64,000 bases of DNA from Craspedostauros australis (taxonomy: Eukaryota; Bacillariophyta; Bacillariophyceae; Mastogloiales; Achnanthaceae): the NCBI GenBank assembly GCA_026770025.1, contig JAMXDE010000026.1:372001-436000 (forward strand), in the 5' to 3' direction. Numbering within the stretch: position 1 is the first letter of the stretch; every line of letters starts with the position of its first letter. Made by a program: the position numbers and the translations under genes. The notes beneath the pieces are model-generated. The model worked only from the letters and a program-made list of their open reading frames with translations. It was not told the DNA's origin and ran no database searches. Shown one piece after another: positions 45,770 through 57,388 of this stretch.

Positions 45770-47427
45770 TACGATCAGTTACGATGCACGAACATTCATG
45801 AATCTCACGCACTCCTATCATCTATGTGGCCCTTCTTCTTTCTCCTTGCATTCGGCTGATTGAATGATTGCTTTGGGACTGTGTTTCCTTCAACTTGTAT
45901 TTGATCATGGACGATCTTTCCGTGTGGTTCGAATACATTCCATTGTGACAACGCTCCTTCAGTTCGGATCTCAACTCCTTTCGGCCTTGTCATGAAGGGA
46001 TCAACACGATCAATCACTGGAAGTCCACGAAGGCGATTCAAGCAATCATAGCAAACGGACGTACTACTATTGAAGTATGAGCATGGAATATCAATAGTCA
46101 CAATTCTCCAAGCACATGGTAAATAGCATGCTCACAATTTTAATAAGTTGCACAACAAGGTATCATGTCATCCAGCATTGCAATACTACTACTCGATCCC
46201 AATAGTAAACGCAGAAAGCGAACGGAAGCTCGGTCTCTTGCACAACGTCTCCATTTGTTGGGTCGTCCACCCACTTCCACTGGAGTCGCGTCGCCTTCAG
46301 GCTCAGCTCACAGGCCTCACTCCGCACTCTGCTTTCGTAGATGTTGGCATTAATGATGATGGTCGTTGCCCTTCGATGACATCCACGGGCCTATTCAAGG
46401 CGCCGCCCCGAACGCGGATGGGAGGATGGCCACCATCCTTGATCCGATCCTTCTTCGGCAACGCGATGGTCGAAAGCTGATTCAACAGCTCTGCGTCCAC
46501 ATTTGCCAGATCCAAATGTGTATGACGGAGGTGCGATCTCTTGCTCGAACGACGCAAAATACGAGTATTCTGTATGTGGTTGCACCATCGTCCTCTGATC
46601 TCCAGCGCCGCCGCATCCATGCGATCATTTGGCTCCAATGCGACATCGATATCGTCGGAATGGTATCCATGGACACCAAGGTCGATGGCAAAGGTATCGT
46701 CTGCAATGTTCTTGATGGCTAGCACATCGACCTTGGACTTCGAAGATACCTTTGATGGATGCGCACATAATGATTCTGTCGAATCGTCATCTACGAGTAC
46801 TCCCTTGGCATGAGAAGTATAGTTGCACGCAAAGGACACGGCGTGTTGCGGTCCTTCATTTTCGCCGCTTTTGTCAGAACTGCATACAAACCCTCCATAT
46901 GCAGTAGATGAGCAGAGGAATGACTGACGGAGGCACAGTTTCTTGAGCGTTGCCTCATCACGAATATCATGGTGCTTGTGTTTGTACTCGTGTCTGTTTG
47001 TGTACGCGTATGTCAGTGGGTGAGATTGAAATTGCGAGGCCGAGAGGAAGGAAGGGTTGGTGCGTTCGTCTCTGCTTTTGCCGGAGGGTACTTACTCCAA
47101 CGAGAGGGGGGATGGTGGTGACGATGAGTCTCCCCAACGTATTGATTGGAGCCAGCACTCGTCTGCAGCAGTGAGGCGCGTGCTGTTGGCCTTGGTACTT
47201 GGAAATAGCAGGCGCTGCAAGATCGAGAATCCATTCGAGCATCTTGAGTCGACCAAGGCGGCGATCGAATACCTTGGTGAGAGCCAGGAGTCGTTGGATC
47301 TGTTCTTGGAGATAACATACTTACGCACCGAATGTTGGGCGCTGGTTGAGCGAGGTAGGTGATGAATTGGAAGATGTTGACGCACGCGAGTTTGGTAGAC
47401 GGCAGAGTGAGGTTTAGTGGGGCGACT
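45770..47427. other. Duplicated RSH 3' flank, then 3' region of the minus-strand gene
   Basis: 45770-46222 matches 10933-11385. From 46223 the sequence is unique to copy 2. Minus-strand frames at 46303-46839 (178 codons) and around 47080-47300 look partly coding and may be 3' exons of the gene starting at 48904. The segment KVFDRRLGRLKMLEWILDL near 47250 ends at a GTAAGT donor near 47090. I could not settle the exon chain. Confidence 0.4.
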
Positions 47428-48904
47428 CTCGTTTGCGTACTCTACATCATTGCTTGTACCGTAGCTCTTCGCATCTATTTTATGACAAGGGCAATGCTCT
47501 GCTCTCCACCTACGTCGACGCCAGTTCCTTCGCACCGCACAAGCGAGCTTGCAGAATGCGCTGTCTGTACTCTGTTGCATTCCATTTAGATACCAGCTGC
47601 TTCTGCTGCTTGTGAAGGGCCTGTAATTCCCCCACGATCTGCACCACGCTCGATTGCCAGCAAGGCAGATCCTGCGGCTGGATGGTGAGGAAGACATTCT
47701 GGATTTGGAATGACGATAGTTGCAGGACGTTCGAGAGTTTGGTGATGGGCATGTTTGTGTCCAATGATGTTTGTTCGGTGAGGAGGTAAGTTGGCTGGTA
47801 GGGCTGAGCAGGACTGTCGTCATTGCTGGAAACGATCGGTGTTTGCGTGGGCACTTGAATGCAGATTGCACCCTCTCTTGACAATCGAACAAGCTGCGAC
47901 GCGACTGTTTCATTCTTGCCGCTATTGCTGTGCCTGCTATCAGCGTTGCTTTGGATGGTTGCCATTGGCAGGTGCTGTTCCGTATCATCCATTGTGGGAA
48001 GAGCGACGTCAGCCGCGGTGGCCTGAGCAGCGTTATCTTGACTTGCACTTTCGGCTTGCTCCGATGGAATCGGCGTGCTTGCCATGTGAATGAGGTCCAT
48101 CTCTTCGTTTTGCAGCGCCTTCTTATCGAACGACAGCACCGCCCGGTTGGCTGGTCGATGATGGGATGTGGCCGACTGCCACGTTCTTCCATCCAGGATA
48201 TCCGCAAGGCAATTGTCGTACGATGGCAATCCCGTCGGTGTCAACGTCAACATCAACTCCAACGTCGACGTGAATGCAGATGCGCCCGATGGGTTCGGCT
48301 CCGCTGCGTGCGCTGATTCCGAATTCTCTTTCGGCTGGAAGCATTGCGATCGTTGGTGCAGGATGGTGAGGAGAAGGTGAAGTCTGGCCTTGTTCTGCCG
48401 ATGCAGCCGCAGGTACGGATTGGTGGAGCCGAGGTTGTTGTTGCCTTTGCTGTTGCCTTTTCTGCTACTGTTGCTTGATGACGAGGATGCTGATTGGGAC
48501 GTCTCCGCTTCGTGGCTGTGAATGATCCAGCTGACGACGATGAGAGCTGCCTTGATCAAATCCGCCTGAAGGGCAATGTAGCGAAGGACGGGTTGCGTCG
48601 CCGCTGGCATGGTCTGTCGATTGCATCGCAGCAGCTGAAGGTCCAGGGCGATGGTGGCCTCGTCTTCCTGTTCCAGAACAACGAAGATGGACTCCAAGCA
48701 TTTGCACAAGGCTCTGGAGTCGATTCGTTTGGGCGCATCGTTTGCATTAGCGTTGCTGTCGCTGTTATTGTCGTCGTTGGTACCTGGGTTTTTGGGGAGG
48801 AACGATGAGCGGATCAATGGGATGAGCTCTTGCAGACATTGCTCTCGCTCGCTGAGGACGTTTGTTGGTGTGGTTGACTCTGCATCGTTCGGCATGATGG
48901 CCAT
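47428..48904 (-). CDS. Unknown intron-containing gene present only in duplication copy 2
   Basis: Family not recognised. Exon 1 is 48904-47514. It begins MAIMPNDAEST and has about 464 codons: helical at the start (CLQELIPLIRSSFLPK, CLESIFVVLEQEDEATIALD), a low-complexity Ser/Asn stretch, and a helical end (HKQQKQLVSKWNATEYRQR). The frame would stop at 47510, but GTAGGT at 47513 is a plausible donor. An 86-bp intron ending CGAG at 47428 would continue the frame with VAPLNLTLPSTKLACVNIFQF, and further exons probably run towards 46.3 kb. The intron size resembles the RSH intron. It has no transposon features, so copy 1 may have lost this gene by deletion, or it arrived in copy 2 after duplication. 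Confidence 0.6.
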
Positions 48905-50207
48905 TGGTGCTGCTGCGTTCCACAGCTGCGATCGATTATATTATACTCTATTCTAAGATCGATACCAGAGGCTTCCTCGTACTCCCGTTGGATCTGTCTT
49001 GTGTGGGGTGGAGAAAGCCTTGGATGGATGGATGGATGAATGATTGGGTTGCTTGTGCATGTCAATGAGGAAGATGGTGAGAGAAGAGGATGAAACATTG
49101 GTTGGTTGGCGAGGAGCGCGGCTGCGAGGAAAGATCGTGTCCGAGCACATCAATGAAGAGCCAGCGTCCCAAACAAACAGCTGAAGTGATGTTTGGATCA
49201 CAAAAAACTGCTCTGTAGAATGTAGTACATTTCCTACTTAAGTCACGAGCAAAAACAGACCAACAATAGGATCAACCATAGTTCAACTCTACGTACTCAG
49301 CTCGTGTGGGTTTTCCTGAACTCATCTTGCAACTTTATCATTACATGGAATTTATATATAATATACTGAAGTTTGGTGGCTGTTGCTCTGTTTCTCGGTG
49401 AGCACTGATGCCATTCATCAAGCACCCCCATCATTCACGGACGTTTTTGGCTTCTTGTTGGTATGTTTTCTTGTTCTGGTTGATCCAAAGAAGTGGTCCA
49501 ATCATCGCTGACGTCATGATGACGCAATCATTGGTACCAGACTTCTCCAAACTTGCCACCGAAACTGGGGATCGGAGTGATCAAATATCATTCCGACCTC
49601 CAAGGGAGCACTAAACGCAAGCATATCTCCATACCATCGCACTCAAACATAATAAACCACATGGCTGTGACCGCCTCAGAGAGATGATTCTGAAATGATA
49701 TCTATTGTGCAGATTGAGCCAAAGACCGCTAAGTCCGGAGACTTCAAAGATGGAGAGTCGAATTTCTCAAAAAAGAGGCAGGATCCTACCGGACTCCTGT
49801 AGAATCCTACTTGTAGCTAACTGTAGCCAAACAAAACCCGGTCCGTCCGTCGTCCGAAGGCAAAACCACACCAAGGGGGTCAACAAACACATCAAGATCG
49901 ACGAGATAGTCGTAACAACATTAGAATGTTGTTACTTGCCTGGATAGCCCTGGCTCAAGTTTACGTATGTGTACAGAGATATTCGATTGAGTGTTTACAA
50001 AATCAAGTCTGAGGTTGGGACAAACGGGTCCAAAATCTGTAGCCAACTGTAGCCAAACATCGCTAATTTTTTTGGGTCTGGCTCTTTGAGGCACTAGCCC
50101 GTTAGCGTAAGCTGCGTGTGTATGGAGAAGCAGCTTTCGAGGGTGTTGCGGAATGTACCAAACTTACGAGTACGTCCAACATGTTGCTGGAGCGAAGGTG
50201 AGTATGC
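48905..50207. other. Promoter region of the minus-strand gene, then duplicated non-coding sequence
   Basis: TATATTATACTCTATTCTA near 48934-48953 is an A/T-rich element on the upstream side of the 48904 start. From 49189 the sequence matches 11432-12450. No gene seen. Confidence 0.5.
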
Positions 50208-50978
50208 TCACAATTCCTCACTGTACTTATTATTCACGGTGGTCATGTCGAGTTGCATGCCACCCACCACTATCACGATGTCTGGTACAAGCGCGAGCCA
50301 TCGTCTCATCGCCCTTCGCTTCACGACGGCAACGCTGCCTGCATTCGTTGCGTCGTTTGCCCCACCATCGCCGTCACCATTGTTGGTATCAAACCCAGTT
50401 TCTCCATGACACCGCAACAAGTTGCATACGAGTTGGAAGAAGTAGCGCTCCATGAACGTGGCGACTGCTGGTCCCGTGTAGATCTTCTCTGCTTCCATGA
50501 AGATGCTGTCAGAACACAGCCTCATCATGTCGCCACCGGTCCAATCGATGTCGCGCAGTGTGATCCTGTCGTTGGAATTGATGCCAAGCGCGTTTGCAGT
50601 GTGGCTCGAGTGTCGTCCGTACGGAAAGATATCCAAGTTTATCCGTCGGTAGCCGCCGTCCGCGCACTGCAGACACTCATCTATCTCTTGCTGTGTTGCT
50701 AGCATCCCCCATGGCTTGTTGCGGCCTGTGCTGTTGCTTTGGCCACCCACGATAACACCAGCTCCTTCGAATCTGACACCTTGCACAACCTTGGTCGTCG
50801 TCGTCGTTGATTTCATCTTCTTCGGAACCAAGTAACCCTGCACCCATGATGGATTGGGACCAAGCAGGCAGAAGATTGCCCTGCCTGACTTCGTCGCCTC
50901 GTTTGCTGCGCTATCACCATCGTGCATGTCAGAAGCAATAGTATCATTGGCGACTGCGTCTTGATTGGCTTTGGTGGT

Positions 50979-52307
50979 TGTTCGGAATCGAGGGTACGGC
51001 TTTGTCGGAATACCCATGGTTGCCGTACCCCCCAATATTATTTGTCACACCTTTGAATACCATGTCATTACGACCATGATTAAGGACACGAACGTGATTG
51101 ATATCAGTCCTACCACGAAGAGGGTAATCTGTCCTCTGGAAATATGGCTTCACACCAAATGCGGATCAGGAGGTCCTGATACCAAACCAACCATGGCAAC
51201 CATGCAGACAGCAACGTCAGTCAGAACAAACAGCAGGACAATGGGCAAGTGACGCACCCCCTCTGGGGAGCAGCACGCGCCCCTCCTATGGACAAGAAAT
51301 GCCACAGGTTTGGAACATCACCAAGGACGACACCAATTGTGAGATGATGGTGTCACGGTGATAGAACGATATTGAAAACGAGGGTAACTTACTGTACGCC
51401 AAAGGGTGATCAATCCGTGGTTGTGCAGTAGGTTGCTGAGTTTGTGTGTGTGAGTGTGTCTTAGTCTTAAAGCTGTTACGAATCCAAACAAGACTTTCGA
51501 AAGGATTGTGAGCAGTTTATGAGCAGCATCCATTTGAGTTGGATCTGCATCATCTCTATTTGTAGTAACATAGCGGAGCGTTGAGTCTCCCACATGCAAT
51601 CATTGTGGTGCCGATATTGCCATTCGAGAGAGGAGACATCAATTTTGTGATGGCCGGAGAGAGAGTGTTTGTTGTTCACTCTCCTCCGATCGATTTGGGG
51701 GACTTTGTTCATCCAACAGTTTGGTCCGTTTGTCCATCCAGGACAGGTCATGTCACGCCCATAAGTGGCGTGGGATGGCACGATCGCCCAAACCCAAATT
51801 CAGCGGACACGCGACATCGTCTTAAGTAGAGCACGATTCGAGGGTGGGACCCCATCCCACCGACATCGAGTCACGCTTCAATCTCGCTCAAACATTCTGA
51901 GCAGTCGGACAGCTGACTAACTAGACTAAATCTTAACACGACTAATGGGAATACTAGTTTGAGCTAATACACGAGATCAAGGATCGAAACATATGACAGA
52001 CAAGCACACAGGACTGCAGATTCCTACCATGCAAACATAGACGGCGACGAATATGCAGACACAAACGATGAGATGCCAAGACGAGGACGCAGAGGAAAGC
52101 ATACGAAGATGCACAAGCAAGGCATGATGAATGAAGAGGGAAGCACCCGAGGAACATTGCAATGCCCTGTGATGCCACCACAACAAATGCCTGCTATGAA
52201 AATGAATTTGGAAGAGAAAGTGAGATTGAGCTCACAGTTCTAAAATGGTACAGTTTCTAACAGCAGATTAGACTACAGTACTAACTATAACCCCAGATTT
52301 CCAACAG
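50979..52307 (+). mobile_element. B-family solo LTR in gene X copy 2 (enlarged by an insertion)
   Basis: Same site and same GTGGT duplication (50974-50978 and 52308-52312) as the LTR at 13222-13893, so it was there before the block duplicated. Its extra length comes from 51328-51977. Confidence 0.9.
51328..51977. mobile_element. 650-bp unclassified insertion inside the LTR
   Basis: Absent from the matching position in copy 1 (13560). Flanked by CAAGGA on both sides (51322-51327 and 51978-51983), which looks like a 6-bp target duplication. It has no terminal inverted repeat, no coding capacity and no match elsewhere in the window that I can see. Confidence 0.65.
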
Positions 52308-52950
52308 GTGGTAATCGTCATTTCCGACTTGATGGGTCCTCGATGAGTTTGCCATTGTGGTCCGCAGGAGGGATCATCGCAGCAGTAGTTGCCTTCATCT
52401 CCAGCGTCCGAATTCATGTTGCCGCTTGCAGGAACTTGACCATCCGATGCCTTGCGCCGCCGTTTGTTGCTCTTCTTCGTTTTTGTCTCCATCCACCCTC
52501 CCATTCCTCCACCACTACGAGCTTTGGCCGTTGTACTGGTCGACTTCATCTTGCGCTTGACCTGCGTCCACCCAAGCGGCAGAGTGGATTGCCAAGACAG
52601 GAGTTCACCCGTGACAGAAGCTGTTGTCTTGCCATCCAAACTTTCCACGCCGCTCATCGTTGGCTTGTCTGTCACTTCCACCATCCCAGATTTCTCTGTA
52701 TTGGGCGTCATGTTGCGCGTCCTTCCCTCGAGTGTTGGTTTCTTTGTGTGCATCCGCGTCGCAAGAAGCAGGAGCAAACCCAGAACCAACAGCAACAAGA
52801 GCCACAACAGTGGCATCAAACACACACGGATGGATCCACCTCACTTGCCTTGCTTTGTGTTTGTTTGCTGTTTGTTGGTGTCAAATTTCCTTCCATTGCT
52901 TTGGAGCCTAACTAAGTACATCAAGAATGTCCTGCACAAGTATGGATTCT

Positions 52951-53447
52951 AGTTAGGATTCGGGCGTAGTCGACGCAAATCGGTGGAGGATGCCTCGTGA
53001 ATCTGCCGGCTTCGGGATAGCCGTTTGATGCAGTTCAAGAGAGGTGTACTGGATTGAAGATGTGTTACTGTAACAATGAGTAGATGAATGCTTTGTAGCT
53101 AATCTTTGACTGTTTATTATGAGTTAGCTTGTAGTGTTGGTAGGATGAAGAAACGATGTCACACAGCTTGATAGGACCCTGCACTGATGTACTTGGTTCA
53201 GTGCTTGAGGGTAGACGATCATTACAGTGCCTTGCTCTCCATACATGTAGACACACTGCAGTGTAGGTCATGACACTCAATGGTGGCGGTCATGAAGCAA
53301 TGGCTGTGGCCGGAGTTCACTCTTGGATTCCATTGCTTGAGTTGAAGCAAATTGGATACACGCGTCAAGACTACGGCAATGTGCAGTAGTCATCAGCATG
53401 GAGGGAATCGAGATGTGTTGTAGTATAAGGATCTGAGGAGCATATAG
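52951..53447 (+). mobile_element. Part of a C-family LTR, cut by element B
   Basis: Starts AGTTAGGATTCGGGCG and follows 56619-57117 closely until CATATAG, where the B LTR begins. The remaining roughly 190 bp should lie beyond the other end of element B, outside the window. Confidence 0.88.
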
Positions 53448-54118
53448 TTGTTGGAAATCCGGGGTTAGTGTTAGTAAGAACTAATTGGTTGTTAGATCGT
53501 ACTGTTCAGAACTGTGAGCTCATTCTCTTCAGCTCCTTTGCCTTTCGTTTCTCATATAGCATCTCCTGCAGCAGCATCGTGTTATACTGTTGCATTCATG
53601 CATCTCATCATCATGAATCATCGCTTGCATCCATGAGATCGCATCCGCAGGCATCCTTTGTCATGCATATCCGTAGGCATTCTCTCCATGCACCTCGTCG
53701 TGCATATCCTTATTCTACATTCCCTGCGGTACGATTCCACAGTCTTGCGTTTCGCTCTTGATCTCCTGACACCGAACTTTACGATTGGTGTCATGATTGA
53801 TGTCATGGTTGATGTCCTTTCTGAGTTGTTCTAGTCCGTGGGTGACACGTGCCATGATCTCCAGATGGGGTGATCATCAATGTGTCGGTCATCATCTTCC
53901 TTCACATGATTTAGATGTCGTGGCCTTTTCTTGATTCATAGAGGACAGGCTTGTTTGCTTGGTAAGACTGAGGTCATTCCCGTGTGATTCGTGTCGTGGG
54001 TGGAATGGATAATATTCAATGGTGTGACGAATAATATCCAAAGGTGTGACAAATAATATTGGGAGTTGCGGCAATCATGGGTATCTTTCCGACAGAGTCG
54101 TACCCTCGATTCCTGACA
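53448..54118 (-). mobile_element. 3' LTR of element B
   Basis: On the minus strand it runs TGTCAGGAATCGAGG...GATTTCCAACAA, 671 bp. It defines the ends of the B-family solo LTRs at 13222, 14531, 21292, 22106, 26454 and 50979. Confidence 0.9.
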
Positions 54119-54193
54119 CCCTTCCATTGTCGCATCGACAACACATCACTCACACTCTCACATTTTTCATAATTTCGCGTCCTCTCCTCTCCG

Positions 54194-56617
54194 TCACTGA
54201 TCCATTGTGGAACGCAGTTGGATGTAGTGATCCCTGTGTTTTTCGTAGGTCTCCTTTTTGGTATTCTTCGTAAAGCCGTCTGCGATGTTGTCTTCAGAAC
54301 GCACAAATTTGGTTCTGGCCTCTCCGTTTGTGATCAGTTCTCGAATGAAATGATGTCGGATGTCGATGTGTCGTGTCCTGGCGGATGTTGATGGGTTGGA
54401 CGCGATGAAGATCGCTCCAACATTGTCAACCATCACATCTGCCGGCTTGTGCATCCTCAGTCCGATGTCGTTCATCAATTGTGTTACGAAGCGAATTTCT
54501 TTTCCTGCCTCCGACAGGGCGACGTACTCTGCTTCCGTCGAGCTGAGTGTTACGCTCCGTTGTGCCTTTGATCTCCATATGATCGGCACTCCTTGTAGTA
54601 GGACGATGTGCCCTCCTACGCTGATGCGATTGTCTTTGTCACCTGCGAATTCGCTGTCGGTGTATATTGCAATCTTCCATGCATCTTGGGTCAGTGGACT
54701 TGGTTTCATCTTCAGTCCATACTCTCTCGTGTCCCATGCGAATTTCATGACTCGAAGCATTTCCTTGTATGCTGCGGCGGTTGGTCCATCCAACACCTTG
54801 GTCAATTCTCGCACTGCATTGGCGATGTCGGGTCGAGAGTGTTTCACCAGGTATAGCAGCATACCTACTCCGCTTCGGTATCTGCTGTGTCGCTGCTTGT
54901 CCACTTTGGGTGCATCGCTTTGCCTTTGGATGCCTTGCCCTGGTGTCCCAGGCGTTCCGTATCGTTGCAGCTTCACCACATCGCTTCCGAACGTATCGAT
55001 GATGTTCTTTAGGATGTGTGGTTGGTTCACCCAGCAGTTTGTCTTGTCGTGGTTGAAGATGATCCTGCAGCTCAGGTAGTCTTCGAGATCTTCCTCCACT
55101 TTGACACCGAATCGTTCCGCTCGGATATCCTTCACGAGCTTCTTCAATTCCTGCTCCTCTCCGATGCAGAGGCAATCGTCCACATAGGTGCCGATCAGTA
55201 GCAGTCTCCCTTCCTGATTCCGAATCAGCAGGCATGGGTCCACCTCGCTCTGTCTGAACCCTAGTTTGAATAGGATGTCGACGAGCTTCTTATTCCATTG
55301 TCTCGCGCTTTGCACGAGGCCGTATATGGTTTTCTTGAGTAGCAGGCATTCGTCGGCTTCGTGCCTCATGCCCTTTGGGCATTGCATGTAGATCTCTTCA
55401 TCGAGGTCCCCATGCAGGAATGCTGTCTCAAAGTCGATGATGATGCTGTCCATGTGTAGTATCATCTTCATTGTGAGCATGATTCGATATGTTGCATCAT
55501 GTATCACCGGTGCGTGGTGTGCTGAGAAGTCGACTCCTGCAATTTGCGAGTATCCGCATGCCACGAGTCTGGCGCGGAATACCCCATTTCTCTTTTCCTT
55601 GAAGACCCATTTGGTCTTCACACACCGCCGATCCTTCGGCATCTGGTCCTTCTTGATCTTCTCCCATACTTTCCTTCTGGCCATATCATAGAACTCTTTG
55701 TTGATAGCTTCGCGCCATCTCTTTCTTTTGTTGGGATCCGCATGGTCCCAGCAGTCTTCGAATGTGGTGGGGTCTAGCAGCATAGCGACATTCGCATGTT
55801 CTGCCCCTCCCTCATTTCGTTCGTCTTTCAATGCTTGGTCCGCAGCGATGATGTCATCTAATCTCATCATTCCATGAGGTGTGTCTATCATCGTACCTGC
55901 GATATCTCTGTTGAATATTGACCCGTCTGCGTGAAAGTTGGGTCCTCCTGTTTCCGGTGGAGTTGTGATGGCCTCTTCGGGCGTCACATATCCCTCGCTG
56001 TCATTAGGTTCTGACTCATCACTTGATCCGAGATCTCGCTCCTCCTCTGGGATTGGGTCGTTGTTATACCCGGCGAGAGTGCTCAGCATCCTTGGTATGC
56101 GTGTTACAGGTTCTGCGACAGGGGTGTCTTTGGGCTCATTCTCGGCCGCTTCGTCTACTTTCCCCTCGTCGTCCCTTCCGAATTCATCGTCGATCTCTTC
56201 GTTCGATTCATTTTCCCCTTGGGCAGGGAGCAAGCTATCTTGCCCTCGCGCAGCGTCATCAGTATCTTCTATTTCTTCGGCTCTGCTGCTGCGATCCGCG
56301 TCGTCGGCCTCCATGCTCTTGATGGTCTCCGATCGTCGCTCCCAAGTTGTTCTCGTAGCTCGGGTGTTCATACCCGACGTAGAGTCGTCATCTTCCAGAT
56401 CTATTAGCATAGACCTGTTGGCATTCTCGATACCTCTGAATTGCCCGTATGACTGATTCATCCATGTCACGTCTCTCGTGATCAGGATTTTGGTTGTAGC
56501 GAGATTCAGCATTCGATATACTCCTTTCGCGTGCGATTGGCCGTAGCCGACGAACATGGCTGGTCTGGATCTATCGTCCAGCTTAGCCTTTATTGTACGA
56601 CCGCCAACGTATACCAT
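54194..56617 (-). CDS. Element B polyprotein, C-terminal part (integrase end, RT, RNase H)
   Basis: 807 codons open, but the frame is cut at its 5' side by element C. Residues 1-60 are the integrase C-terminal box (IKAKLDDRSRPAMFVGY and NQSYGQFRG). A 200-residue acidic linker follows. RT has KTKWVFKEK, RLVACGYSQIAGVDF, DFETAFLHGDLDEEIYM with the catalytic Asp near 395, YGLVQSARQW, and YVDD at 478-481. RNase H has TDSEFAGDKD, TLSSTEAEYVALS, VDNVGAIFIA and the HID-RHHF region. All catalytic residues I can check are present, unlike element A. It ends at TGA. Expression as a whole element is not possible because of the nested insertion. Confidence 0.92.
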   Translation of the reverse strand: MVYVGGRTIKAKLDDRSRPAMFVGYGQSHAKGVYRMLNLATTKILITRDVTWMNQSYGQFRGIENANRSMLIDLEDDDSTSGMNTRATRTTWERRSETIKSMEADDADRSSRAEEIEDTDDAARGQDSLLPAQGENESNEEIDDEFGRDDEGKVDEAAENEPKDTPVAEPVTRIPRMLSTLAGYNNDPIPEEERDLGSSDESEPNDSEGYVTPEEAITTPPETGGPNFHADGSIFNRDIAGTMIDTPHGMMRLDDIIAADQALKDERNEGGAEHANVAMLLDPTTFEDCWDHADPNKRKRWREAINKEFYDMARRKVWEKIKKDQMPKDRRCVKTKWVFKEKRNGVFRARLVACGYSQIAGVDFSAHHAPVIHDATYRIMLTMKMILHMDSIIIDFETAFLHGDLDEEIYMQCPKGMRHEADECLLLKKTIYGLVQSARQWNKKLVDILFKLGFRQSEVDPCLLIRNQEGRLLLIGTYVDDCLCIGEEQELKKLVKDIRAERFGVKVEEDLEDYLSCRIIFNHDKTNCWVNQPHILKNIIDTFGSDVVKLQRYGTPGTPGQGIQRQSDAPKVDKQRHSRYRSGVGMLLYLVKHSRPDIANAVRELTKVLDGPTAAAYKEMLRVMKFAWDTREYGLKMKPSPLTQDAWKIAIYTDSEFAGDKDNRISVGGHIVLLQGVPIIWRSKAQRSVTLSSTEAEYVALSEAGKEIRFVTQLMNDIGLRMHKPADVMVDNVGAIFIASNPSTSARTRHIDIRHHFIRELITNGEARTKFVRSEDNIADGFTKNTKKETYEKHRDHYIQLRSTMDQ

Positions 56618-56618
56618 C

Positions 56619-57304
56619 AGTTAGGATTCGGGCGTAGACGTCGCGAATCGGTGGAGAATGCCTCGTGAATCTGCCGGCTTCGAGATAGCCGTGTGATGCA
56701 GTTCAAGAGAGGTGTGCCGTTTGAAGAGTTATAACTGTAACGATGAGTAGAAGAGTGCTTTGTAGCTAATCTTTGTCTGTGATTATTATGAGTTAGCTTG
56801 TGGTGTTTATAGGGTGAAGAAACGATGTCACACAACTTGGCGAGACCCTGCACTGATGTACTTGGTTCAGTGCTACAGGGTATACAGTCATTACAGCGCC
56901 TTGCTCTCCACACACGTAGATACACTGCAGTGTAGATCATGGCACATGGCAGTGACGACCATGAGGCAGTGGCTGTGGTTGGAGCTGGCTCTCGGATTCC
57001 ATTGCTTGAGTTGAAGCAGGTTGGATACACGCGTTAAGACTACGGCATTGGTGCAGTAGTCATCAGCATGGAGGGAATCGAGGTATGTTGTAGAAAAAGG
57101 ATCTGAGGAGCATATAGTTCCCAAGGTGGAATGTGAGTCAGGTCGGTCATGGTTGAGTCATGATGGATTCGTGAATGGAGGAGAGAAAGGAGGAGAAAAG
57201 ATTTGGTGGTCGATCAGGTCAGAAGATTTCGCGCCAAAACAAGAATTTCTCCCATCAGTTGATACCGTGTTCGGTATTAGTCTGTCCCTCATTGAATCTC
57301 AACT
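56619..57304 (-). mobile_element. 3' LTR of element C
   Basis: 686 bp, on the minus strand AGTTGAGATTC...AATCCTAACT, with inverted ends AGTT/AACT. The purine tract GAGAGGGAGAG lies directly upstream on the minus strand. Same length as the solo LTR at 20493-21178. Confidence 0.93.
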
Positions 57305-57388
57305 CTCCCTCTCAGTGTTGGGTCGTGATTGGAGTTGTGGTATCGATGAAAACTTCATCCTTCGTTGTTGTTTGTTGTTTGCTGGTTG
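57305..57388 (-). other. Element C 3' untranslated stretch with polypurine tract
   Basis: On the minus strand CACTGAGAGGGAGAG ends exactly where the LTR begins (57304). This is the expected primer site for plus-strand DNA synthesis. Confidence 0.8.

Larger units (their letters stand above)
50208..52816 (-). pseudogene. Gene X copy 2: same membrane protein, split by the same LTR
   Basis: Same layout as 12451-14402: ATG at 52816, hydrophobic anchor (LLWLLLLLVLGLLLLLA), basic region, CCDDPSCGPQW, then the C-terminal domain ending at 50208. The codon that is TGA in copy 1 is CGA here, so the only break in the first part is the LTR at 50979-52307. Removing it and one GTGGT repeat again gives 509 + 766 bases, 425 codons in one frame. 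Low divergence from copy 1 in the part up to 51035 fits a recent duplication. As it stands the gene cannot make the full protein unless the LTR were spliced out. Confidence 0.75.
43997..52947. repeat. Segmental duplication, copy 2
   Basis: Same orientation as copy 1 (9083-14530). It carries two stretches that copy 1 lacks: about 46223-49188 (about 3 kb, with a host-like gene) and 51328-51977 (650 bp). Confidence 0.95.
53448..56618 (-). mobile_element. Copia-type LTR retrotransposon B (3' part; interrupted by element C)
   Basis: Minus-strand order: C-terminal integrase, RT, RNase H (56617-54194), purine tract GGAAGGG, 3' LTR (54118-53448). The upstream half is missing because element C sits at 56619. 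It should continue beyond base 64000. The RT is related to that of element A at perhaps half of positions. Confidence 0.92.
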
